Shown: piece by piece, positions 35,524 through 43,286 of the stretch
How positions within the stretch are numbered: position 1 is the stretch's first letter
Layout: every line of letters starts with the position of its first letter
Source: Balneola sp.
GTDB lineage: Bacteria; Bacteroidota; Rhodothermia; Balneolales; Balneolaceae
NCBI GenBank assembly: GCA_002720745.1
Contig: PBJO01000003.1
Coordinates: 64,837-128,836 of the forward strand
DNA: 64,000 nucleotides
Direction of reading: 5' to 3'
The notes under the pieces: model-generated
Told to the model about the DNA's origin: nothing
The model's database searches: none
What the model saw: only the letters and a program-made list of their open reading frames with translations
Made by a program: the position numbers and the translations under genes

Positions 35524-36261
35524 TTAATCATGGTTTATTATGATGATCCCATCTTTCATTACGGGTAAGACTTCATGAGTATTCAATTTCGAACAAAAAT
35601 TTATATCATCTTCCGTTACTAAATCTTTTAATCGATTCGCATGATCGCTATGAAAAATAGTATCTACTACCGAGTCTCCATATTGTTGAAAAAGTGCAAA
35701 AGAAATTTTGGCTCCATCTTTTAATATTTGAGGTTGCTTACCCGCCCCTAATGCATCCAAGATTGTACCTGCACATAAGGTGTCCTCTAATGACTGTTTT
35801 CCTCTCCAACCAGAGCAAATAAGCGCCACCTCATCAGGACATTCTTGAATCATGTGGACAATAGAACTCATATTTAAAAAGGTACCAATATATATTTGCT
35901 TGGCCAAAGCAGCTTTTTTTATAGCTTTAGTCCCATTAGTCGTATTAAAAATTAAGGTTTTTCCTTGTACCAGATCTGCAGTATACTCTAAGGGAGAATT
36001 TCCTAAATGGTAGGCATTTATCTTGATACCATCCTGCTCTCCACACAACAAGAAATCCCCTGCCTCCATAGTTTGTGCAATACGAGCTGCTGCTGATAAG
36101 TCTTCTACTGGAATCACTTTATTCGCTCCATTTTGAAGTGCTTGAATCATAGAAGAACTTGCTCTAAGCACGTCAATAATGACCACCGTTTTACCGCGAA
36201 CATCTTCTTCTTGAAATCCGTGTACTGAAAAGTACACATCTATTTTGGCTAAATCTGACAT
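35524..36261 (-). CDS. comB: 2-phosphosulfolactate phosphatase
   Basis: Removes phosphate from 2-phosphosulfolactate, the second step of the ComA/ComB pathway known from coenzyme M biosynthesis and spore sulfolactate. The family signatures are present: VVIIDVLRASSSMIQAL (about 26-42), GEQDGIKINAYHLGNSPLEY, NTTNGTKAI (about 105-113) and ICSGWRGKQSLEDTLCAG. Length 245 is standard. It lies 19 bases after gcvT and 8 bases before ftsK. Its partner comA is about 20 kb away on the other strand. The likely product is sulfolactate or a sulfonate derived from it; coenzyme M itself is not implied. Confidence 0.9.
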   Translation of the reverse strand: MSDLAKIDVYFSVHGFQEEDVRGKTVVIIDVLRASSSMIQALQNGANKVIPVEDLSAAARIAQTMEAGDFLLCGEQDGIKINAYHLGNSPLEYTADLVQGKTLIFNTTNGTKAIKKAALAKQIYIGTFLNMSSIVHMIQECPDEVALICSGWRGKQSLEDTLCAGTILDALGAGKQPQILKDGAKISFALFQQYGDSVVDTIFHSDHANRLKDLVTEDDINFCSKLNTHEVLPVMKDGIIIINHD

Positions 36262-36280
36262 ATATTCACACCTTTATGCC

Positions 36281-37378
36281 CTATAAAAAAGGGAGGGAAG
36301 TTACCATAATTGGAACTTCTTTATTTCTTATTTGAATAACTATAGGTTCATTTGATGCCAAAGCATCAGTTTGTAGATAGGCCATGCCTATACCTTTTTC
36401 TAATGAAATTGACATTCCACCGCTGGTAACCTTGCCAATAATATTGAATTGAGCGTCTAACAAGTCATAATCTTTACGAGGTATGGCTTTTTCTTGATCG
36501 ATAACAAACCCAACTAACTTTTTTTCAACCCCTTTTTCTTTTATTTTAGCGAGTGCCTGTGAACCAACAAATAGCCCTTTTGAAAATTTAGTAATCCACC
36601 CTAAGCGAGCCTGAAGTGGGTGGGTTTTTTCTGTAATTTCATTCCCATATAGTGCATAGCCTTTCTCTAAACGAAGGGTATCACGAGCCCCTAAACCACA
36701 GAGTTCTAAACCGTATGTTGCACCCTTTACAATAAATGCCTCAAACACCTTTTGTACGTCATAATTTGCTCGATTAAAGTAAAGCTCAAATCCCTTTTCA
36801 CCCGTATATCCAGTGGCACTAATCAAACTAGGCACCTCACTCACCTTGCCATGTTCAAATGCATAAAACGGTATTTGTTCAATATCGGTATCAGTAAGCT
36901 CCGACAAAAGTTCAGCTGATTTAGGGCCTTGCAGCGCAAGTAGCACATAATCATCAGATACATTTTCCAACTCTGCACCCATGGTATTTTGAGAAAGCAA
37001 CCAATCCCAATCCTTATCAATATTGGCGCCATTAACTACCATCATATATTCTTCGGAAGCCAATCGGTAGATAATCAAATCATCTACTATACCCCCATCT
37101 TCATAACACATACAACTATACTGCGCCTTGCCAATAGTTAAAATCGATACATCATTAACTGTAACCCACTGGAGTAGCTCCAACGCCTTAGGACCTCGTA
37201 CCAAAAACTCGCCCATATGTGATACATCAAAAAGGCCTACATTTCCTCGTACAGCACGATGCTCTACTTTTATTCCATGATATTGAATGGGCATTTCAAA
37301 TCCGGCAAAAGGAACCATTTTAGCTCCTGCTTCAAGATGTTGAGAATAAAAAGGTGTTCGTTTTAAGCGATCAGACAT
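36281..37378 (-). CDS. gcvT: Glycine-cleavage system T protein (aminomethyltransferase)
   Basis: Transfers the aminomethyl carbon from lipoyl-H protein to tetrahydrofolate, releasing ammonia. Typical segments are GLFDVSHMGEF (about 47-57), KAQYSCMCYEDGGIVDDLI (about 84-102), GLGARDTLRLEKGYALYGNE (about 228-247) and the C-terminal GKVTSGGMSISLEKGIGMAY. The folate-site Asp in DDLI is retained. Length 365 is usual. No gcvH or gcvP is nearby. It is the first gene of a long minus-strand block continuing with comB and ftsK. Confidence 0.95.
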   Translation of the reverse strand: MSDRLKRTPFYSQHLEAGAKMVPFAGFEMPIQYHGIKVEHRAVRGNVGLFDVSHMGEFLVRGPKALELLQWVTVNDVSILTIGKAQYSCMCYEDGGIVDDLIIYRLASEEYMMVVNGANIDKDWDWLLSQNTMGAELENVSDDYVLLALQGPKSAELLSELTDTDIEQIPFYAFEHGKVSEVPSLISATGYTGEKGFELYFNRANYDVQKVFEAFIVKGATYGLELCGLGARDTLRLEKGYALYGNEITEKTHPLQARLGWITKFSKGLFVGSQALAKIKEKGVEKKLVGFVIDQEKAIPRKDYDLLDAQFNIIGKVTSGGMSISLEKGIGMAYLQTDALASNEPIVIQIRNKEVPIMVTSLPFL

Positions 37379-37569
37379 AAAATATGATTTAGCTGTAAAT
37401 TACAGAGCCTCTTATATACTTCTTTATGGGCTAAATGAACGGGATGAATTTAGTGATTTTTTACATAAGGTATGTGTTTAGCTTAGAATGATATAGCCTC
37501 ATATTAGGTTATTATCATGTAATGCCATATCGCCATATCGCGATTGTAATTGAAGTACATATCTATTCT

Positions 37570-38205
37570 ATGAAACATTTAAATATAGACCACCTATCTC
37601 AACTACCTAGCCGAAAAAGAGCCCATCTCATAAACAGTGTCGTAGGGTATAAATCTATTCATCTCATCGGTACCTACTTCGAAGGATGGAGTAACCTATG
37701 CATCGTCTCCACTCTTACGCATCTAGGTAGCAATCCTGCGCTCGTAGGATTTATACTTCGCCCAACTACCGTGCCTCGTCACACCTATGATATAGTACAA
37801 AAAAATCCCTACTTCACTGTAAATAATGTCACTGAAGAACTGCTTGAGGGTGGACATCAATCCTCGGCTAATTATGATGAACAGATAAGTGAATTTAGTG
37901 AAGTAGGCTTGAGAGAAGAATGGAAAAATGATTTTAAAGCGCCTTTCGTACAAAATAGTCCAATTCAACTTGGCTGTATATGGATTCGTGAAATGCCTAT
38001 TATCGAAAATGGATGCCGTTTTTTAATTGGGAAAATTGAAGAAATATATATTCAAGATGCGCTCATGACTGAAGATTCTGACGGGTTTTTATCACTCGAA
38101 ACGGCTGGTTTAATCTGTGGTTCTGGTATGGATGGCTATTATCGCCCTAATTTTTTGCATCGCCGAAATTATGCCCAACCCAATATCCCTCCCCATATAA
38201 TCTAA
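37570..38205 (+). CDS. Flavin-reductase-like FMN-binding protein
   Basis: FMN-binding split-barrel protein of the flavin reductase family. The ATG at 37570 gives MKHLNIDHLSQLPSRKRAHL; an upstream ATG at 37522 adds 16 residues that look non-coding. Conserved parts are GTYFEGWSNLCIVSTLTHLG (FMN phosphate loop), PALVGFILRPTTVPRHTYDI and NPYFTVNNV. Length is about 211 residues. It is transcribed away from gcvT with about 190 bases between. Its partner or substrate is not evident from the neighbours; the family includes reductases that supply reduced flavin and heme-associated proteins. Confidence 0.8.
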   Translation: MKHLNIDHLSQLPSRKRAHLINSVVGYKSIHLIGTYFEGWSNLCIVSTLTHLGSNPALVGFILRPTTVPRHTYDIVQKNPYFTVNNVTEELLEGGHQSSANYDEQISEFSEVGLREEWKNDFKAPFVQNSPIQLGCIWIREMPIIENGCRFLIGKIEEIYIQDALMTEDSDGFLSLETAGLICGSGMDGYYRPNFLHRRNYAQPNIPPHII

Positions 38206-38368
38206 TCCCAATTACATAGAACTTTGGATAGATCCAGTATTGGAATAATATCCAACTACCGAAAATATCATCACAAGCATTTCTGCAACCATGCTAAAAG
38301 TTCTGTATTTTTATTCCGTTTAAGAGTGATTACCTATACCCTTCAACACCATAGAAAAAAACTGTAAA

Positions 38369-39496
38369 ATGACCATCCAAAAAGAGCAAATAAAAACCGC
38401 ACTAGCTCATGTTCTTCATCCTGAAAAGAAAATGGATATCATATCCTTAGATATGATTCAAGATATAATAGTTCATGAAAAATACGTTTCATTTACACTC
38501 GAGATGCCCGCTAAAAACAATCCGCTTGCTCAAGAACTATCTCAGCGCTGCGAAGGTGCTATACACAAATTCATTGATCGTGACGCGGTGATTGATATTC
38601 AAATCGGTATTAATGTATCCCAACAAAAGCAAACCCCGTCACCTAGGCCAGAGCCCACTACGTCACCACTATCCAGAGTCAAAAATATTATTGCAGTAGC
38701 ATCTGGAAAAGGGGGCGTCGGCAAATCAACAATTGCCGTCAACTTAGCTGCTTCCTTAGTCAGAAATGGCGCCAAAGTTGGCCTGATGGATGCTGACATA
38801 TACGGACCTAGCATACCAACCATGTTTAATTTGTTTGAACGACCAGACGTTACCGTCCAAAAAAAATTAATCCCTTTAGAAAAATATGGCATTAAATTAG
38901 TATCTATGGGATTTCTAGTTGATGTAAACCAGGCCATGGTGTGGAGGGGGCCCATGGTTACCAGTGCTATTAAGCAATTCATGAATGACGTAGAATGGGG
39001 TGAACTAGATTTCATGATCTTGGATCTCCCTCCAGGAACTGGGGATATACAATTAACCATCGTACAATCCGTTCCGTTATCGGGCGCCGTAATTGTTTCT
39101 ACCCCTCAAAATGTGGCTCTTGATGACGTAAGGAAAGGGGTGACAATGTTCCATAAAGTAAATGTTCCTGTATTAGGAGTCATTGAAAACATGGCCTACT
39201 TTTGCCCGCCTGATGCCCCTGACAAGAAATACTACATCTTTGGACAAGGTGGGGCTAGCCGGCTAGCAGATGAATTAGCCGTACCTGTATTAGGAGAAAT
39301 ACCCCTCGAGCAACCCATACGTGAGTCTAGTGATAATGGTAAGCCCATCGTTTTGGCAGATCATGAGTCCTCTACAGCTGCAAGTTTTTTGGCCTGTAGT
39401 GCTAATATGCTGCAGCAATTAGCTATTCGTGCAGCCCAAACGCCAAAAGATCTTTCTATTTCTTTTACGGAAAAATCCCCATCTGCTCATATATAA
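38369..39496 (+). CDS. apbC: Mrp/NBP35-family Fe-S cluster carrier ATPase
   Basis: Cytoplasmic P-loop ATPase that delivers Fe-S clusters. An N-terminal MIP18/DUF59 domain (about 1-80) is followed by the ATPase: GKGGVGKST (about 112-120), MDADIYGPSIPTMFNL, LDLPPGTGDIQLTIVQSVPL and GVIENMAYF. The C-terminal cysteine motif (CxxC) of many Mrp proteins is reduced to one Cys in YFCPPDAPDKKYYIFGQGG, a form typical of Bacteroidetes relatives. Length 375 residues. Its last 32 bases overlap the end of the convergent glutamate dehydrogenase gene. Confidence 0.9.
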   Translation: MTIQKEQIKTALAHVLHPEKKMDIISLDMIQDIIVHEKYVSFTLEMPAKNNPLAQELSQRCEGAIHKFIDRDAVIDIQIGINVSQQKQTPSPRPEPTTSPLSRVKNIIAVASGKGGVGKSTIAVNLAASLVRNGAKVGLMDADIYGPSIPTMFNLFERPDVTVQKKLIPLEKYGIKLVSMGFLVDVNQAMVWRGPMVTSAIKQFMNDVEWGELDFMILDLPPGTGDIQLTIVQSVPLSGAVIVSTPQNVALDDVRKGVTMFHKVNVPVLGVIENMAYFCPPDAPDKKYYIFGQGGASRLADELAVPVLGEIPLEQPIRESSDNGKPIVLADHESSTAASFLACSANMLQQLAIRAAQTPKDLSISFTEKSPSAHI

Positions 39497-40871
39497 TACC
39501 GATTTTATTAATCGCATTCACAAAGGTGGCTGTACGGAGGTCATCGAGGTTATTCTCTTCGCGAATACTAGTAATCTGATTATAAGCGGTAATCATACTT
39601 TCTTCTAAGCCAGAATCTACCAAATCATATTCATCGGCGCCGCGAGTAAGAACGTTTCGTTCGGCCTCACCAAATGATTTACCCGCCAATTGTTCAATCT
39701 CTGAAACAATTCGAATCAAGCTAGCCTCATCAAAACGTTTATTAAGTCTTCCATAGCGTACATGTTGAATATTTTTTAGCCACTCGAAGTACGAGACAAT
39801 TACCCCGCCCGCATTCAGATAGGAGTCTGGAATAATTAAGCATCCCCGCTCTTTTAGATACTCATGTGCATCGGCAGTGGTAGGTCCATTAGCTGCTTCA
39901 GCAATAATCTTGGCTTTTATGCTAGGTGCGTTTTCTATGGTTATTTGACTTTCAAGCGCCGCTGGAATAATAATATCGCACTCTTGTTCAAAGATAGCCA
40001 GCTTACCTTCGATTATTGTAGAATTACCAAATCCAATAACACTACCAGTTTCCTTGCGATAGTCCATAAGTGCTTTCAAATCTATGCCTTTGGGATCATA
40101 TATGGTACCTTCCATTTCAGCTACACCTACCAATTTCGCCCCAGCCTGGGTCATATACAATGAAGAGTGATAACCAACATTTCCCAAACCTTGCACCACA
40201 AATGTTTTACCCTCTACACCAGTGCTCAAATCGAGCTTATCCATATCTGCTTTTTGGTTACATGCCTCGCGAATACCAAAATAAACACCACGCCCTGTGG
40301 CTTCGGTACGCCCACGAATACCCCCTTGCTGTATAGGTTTCCCAGTCACGCATGCCTCGGCATTCAAATCATCACTCATCTGCCGATAGGTGTCCAAAAT
40401 CCAGCCCATCTCACGCGCCGATGTTCCATAATCCGGTGCGGGCACATCCATGGCAGGTCCTATGAACCCTTTCTTAATTAGTTCAAAGGTATAACGTCGA
40501 GTAATTTTTTCTAACTCTCTGTCTGAATATTCGCGTGTACTAATCTTTATCCCGCCTTTAGCACCTCCAAAAGGAACATCAACGATGGCACACTTATAGG
40601 TCATCAGTGCCGCTAAAGCCATGGTTTCGTCAGCATCCACCTTATGCGAGTATCGAATCCCACCCTTGGTTGGCAATTTATGATGCGAATGCTCCACTCG
40701 CCAACCCTCAATTACCTGAATACTCCCATCATCACGTTTAATCGGAAAAACCACCTTATATACTGTATTACACACCTTAATTTGATTCAAAATACCTTTA
40801 TCGAATCGAGTAAAAGGAGCAGCTTTGTCAAAATTATAATTGACTTGTTCGTAAAACTTATAGTTCTTCAT
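39465..40871 (-). CDS. gdhA: Glutamate dehydrogenase
   Basis: Interconverts glutamate and 2-oxoglutarate plus ammonia. The ATG at 40871 begins MKNYKFYEQVNYNFDKAAPF; the ORF reaches 40964, but the extra 31 residues are atypical. Substrate and catalytic segments are KLPTKGGIRYSHKVDADETM and VPFGGAKGGIKI, with the active-site Lys. The Rossmann motif is VVQGLGNVGYHSSLYM. EAANGPTTADAHEYLKERG and PDSYLNAGGVIVSYFEW are typical of the hexameric Glu/Leu dehydrogenase family. Length 468 is a little above the usual 415-450. The cofactor, NAD or NADP, cannot be judged with confidence. Confidence 0.92.
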   Translation of the reverse strand: MKNYKFYEQVNYNFDKAAPFTRFDKGILNQIKVCNTVYKVVFPIKRDDGSIQVIEGWRVEHSHHKLPTKGGIRYSHKVDADETMALAALMTYKCAIVDVPFGGAKGGIKISTREYSDRELEKITRRYTFELIKKGFIGPAMDVPAPDYGTSAREMGWILDTYRQMSDDLNAEACVTGKPIQQGGIRGRTEATGRGVYFGIREACNQKADMDKLDLSTGVEGKTFVVQGLGNVGYHSSLYMTQAGAKLVGVAEMEGTIYDPKGIDLKALMDYRKETGSVIGFGNSTIIEGKLAIFEQECDIIIPAALESQITIENAPSIKAKIIAEAANGPTTADAHEYLKERGCLIIPDSYLNAGGVIVSYFEWLKNIQHVRYGRLNKRFDEASLIRIVSEIEQLAGKSFGEAERNVLTRGADEYDLVDSGLEESMITAYNQITSIREENNLDDLRTATFVNAINKIGIIYEQMGIFP

Positions 40872-41074
40872 GTAGACAATTGAGTTTTTTTGGGTTGACG
40901 AGTTAGGTTGATGTGTTATCAATTTACACTCAATAATACACTGTGTAGTATCTACTAAAATCAAACCATTTATCAGCCTAATAGTCGGGAGATTCTAAGA
41001 CATTTACAATAAAAAAGCGCTTTTCCCTGTAATTGTGGAATAAATATAATTAAGTAGCCCAACTATCAATAAAC

Positions 41075-42178
41075 ATGAATCCCTTAAAAGAAAAAAATAA
41101 TGCTGTAAGAAAAATTATTCATGTGGATATGGATGCATTTTATGCAGCTGTTGAACAGCGTGATCATCCCGAGTGGCATGGTAAACCGGTGATTGTTGGG
41201 GGCCGACCCAGTGGTCGAGGGGTCGTTTCTACCGCGAGTTATGAAGCGCGTGTATTTGGAGTCCATTCGGCCATGCCAACTTCACAGGCCTATCGGCTAT
41301 GCCCACATGGAATTTTTGTATCTGCACGCTTTGACGCTTATAAAGAAGCCTCTGCCTTAATCAGAAATATATTTTATGAATATACTGACCTAGTCGAACC
41401 CTTGTCTCTGGACGAGGCTTATTTGGATGTAACCGTAAACCACGTTGAAAATCCATCGGCTACTCTAATTGCTCAGGAAATCAAAGAAAAAATTTATAAA
41501 CGTACCAGTCTAACTGCATCTGCCGGGGTTGGGCCTAATAAATTTGTTGCTAAAGTAGCTTCAGATATGAACAAACCAGATGGATTAACCGTTATTCCTC
41601 CTGAAATAATGGAGTGTTTCTTGGAGGAATTAAGTATTAATAAATTTTATGGTGTTGGGAAGGCTACCCTTCAAAAAATGCATAGCCTTGGGATACATTG
41701 TGGATCTGACTTAAAAAAATGGGACCTCTTTGACTTAATCCAAATTTTTGGCAAATCAGGACAATACTATTACCGAATGGCTAGAGGATTGGATACCAGA
41801 CCTGTTGAATCGCATCGAATACGTAAATCATACGGAAAGGAACGCACATTCCGTAAGGATATCAGTGAGCGAGAATACATACTACGATTCATTGAAGGAC
41901 TTTCTGCTACGATATCAGAGGGTATGCGGACTATACCAGCCGCAGGTAAAACCGTTACCCTTAAGTTGAGATACGATAATTTTGAGACCATTTCACGCAG
42001 CCTTAGCATATCTCATTATACCAATGATGCTTCAGAAATAAGCTTAATAACCCAAGAGCTCCTAAAAAATACCGAATTTGGTGACAGGCCAATTCGTTTA
42101 CTTGGTATCAGTATTTCTAATTTAGACATTAATGAAGAGGATCAGGCCCCGCAACTACAACTCTCCCTTGACAATTAA
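41075..42178 (+). CDS. dinB: DNA polymerase IV (Y family)
   Basis: Error-prone lesion-bypass polymerase. Catalytic carboxylates lie in HVDMDAFYAAVEQ (D18 and D20) and SLDEAYLDVT (about 113-114). The fingers contain YEARVFGVHSAMPTSQAYRL, and a thumb helix-hairpin-helix lies in FYGVGKATLQKMHSLGI. The little-finger domain starts at about 240 (SYGKERTFRKDI). The C terminus LQLSLDN fits a sliding-clamp binding peptide (QLxL). Length 367 is typical. It is divergent from gdhA with about 200 bases between and convergent with mscS. Confidence 0.94.
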   Translation: MNPLKEKNNAVRKIIHVDMDAFYAAVEQRDHPEWHGKPVIVGGRPSGRGVVSTASYEARVFGVHSAMPTSQAYRLCPHGIFVSARFDAYKEASALIRNIFYEYTDLVEPLSLDEAYLDVTVNHVENPSATLIAQEIKEKIYKRTSLTASAGVGPNKFVAKVASDMNKPDGLTVIPPEIMECFLEELSINKFYGVGKATLQKMHSLGIHCGSDLKKWDLFDLIQIFGKSGQYYYRMARGLDTRPVESHRIRKSYGKERTFRKDISEREYILRFIEGLSATISEGMRTIPAAGKTVTLKLRYDNFETISRSLSISHYTNDASEISLITQELLKNTEFGDRPIRLLGISISNLDINEEDQAPQLQLSLDN

Positions 42179-42218
42179 GAATAAATGATGGTTTAACGCT
42201 AATAACATAAGTTACCTC

Positions 42219-43262
42219 CTATTCAGATAAAGGACTTGTTCCAGACTTTATATGAATATCATGTTGAGGGAAAGGGATATCAATTCCACGCTCATTAAAT
42301 TTTCGTATAATGGCTTGATTCAATTCATTTTGTATGGTGTATCTGTTCTTTACATTTGGAATCCATACTATCAGCTTCATATTCCAAGCAGAATCTCCGA
42401 AAGAACGCAGATGAATATCATGCTTTCGTCTTTTCATTACAGAGGTACTCTCGTTTGCTACTTCATCCAGTGCTTGCAATACCAAGTCTAAATCGGAGTC
42501 ATAAGCCACCCCAATGTCAACAGTCAACTTAAAGGTAGGATCACCGTGAGAATAATTTATCACATCTTTACTAACAAAATCCGAATTTGGCACAATAATG
42601 GAGATATTTTCCAATGTTTTTACCTTGGTAGCTCGAATATTAATTTCTTCAATATCGCCCTCAATTCCGTTAACAACCACCCGGTCACCTACACTTATAG
42701 GTCGCTCAAACAGAACAATGAGCCCCGAAATAAAGTTAGAGGTAATGTTCTGAAGGCCAAAACCTATACCCACTGATAAGAAACCAAAAATCACTGCTAA
42801 GCCTGTGAAATCAACACCCAAGAACTGAAAAGAGACTAATATTCCAATAACCACCACAGAATATTGTGACATTCGGGCTAGAGTGTACTGCAAACCCTCA
42901 TCTTGAACAAATCGAGGCAAAATTCGATCGCGTAAAATCTTTTTCAGATAAGAGGCACCCATAACAAAAATTGTTAATAGTAGAATGAAAACCACTAAAG
43001 ACATAAGGGTTACAGATGTATTCGCCAGACTAAAAAGAGGAATATTTAATAGGCTTTTAATAGAAACCAACCATTCCCACCAACCTTCTGTTTTATCTAT
43101 GGATTTTGACACTCCCTCCGCTATATTATCTTCAAATATAAATTCATCTATCTGAGGGGAGTTTAGTCCTACACCAGGAGCTACACTATCATATGGAGCA
43201 ACTTGCTGTATGGATGCGATAAATAAATCAACCACATTCAGTATAAATGAATTACCAAACAT
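42219..43262 (-). CDS. mscS: MscS-family mechanosensitive channel
   Basis: Small-conductance mechanosensitive channel that releases solutes on osmotic downshock. After a soluble N-terminal region (about 1-75), helices run at about 78-105, 125-145 and 148-178; the last has GFLSVGIGFGLQNITSNFIS, the pore-lining TM3 with its Gly/Ala-rich face. The beta domain includes ERPISVGDRVVVNGIEGDIE, the MscS signature, and the C-terminal alpha/beta domain has RKFNERGIDIPFPQHDIH. Length 347 fits. It starts 24 bases after glgP and may be co-transcribed with it. Confidence 0.92.
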   Translation of the reverse strand: MFGNSFILNVVDLFIASIQQVAPYDSVAPGVGLNSPQIDEFIFEDNIAEGVSKSIDKTEGWWEWLVSIKSLLNIPLFSLANTSVTLMSLVVFILLLTIFVMGASYLKKILRDRILPRFVQDEGLQYTLARMSQYSVVVIGILVSFQFLGVDFTGLAVIFGFLSVGIGFGLQNITSNFISGLIVLFERPISVGDRVVVNGIEGDIEEINIRATKVKTLENISIIVPNSDFVSKDVINYSHGDPTFKLTVDIGVAYDSDLDLVLQALDEVANESTSVMKRRKHDIHLRSFGDSAWNMKLIVWIPNVKNRYTIQNELNQAIIRKFNERGIDIPFPQHDIHIKSGTSPLSE

Positions 43263-43286
43263 ACCCTATCCTCCAAAACTGGTGGT

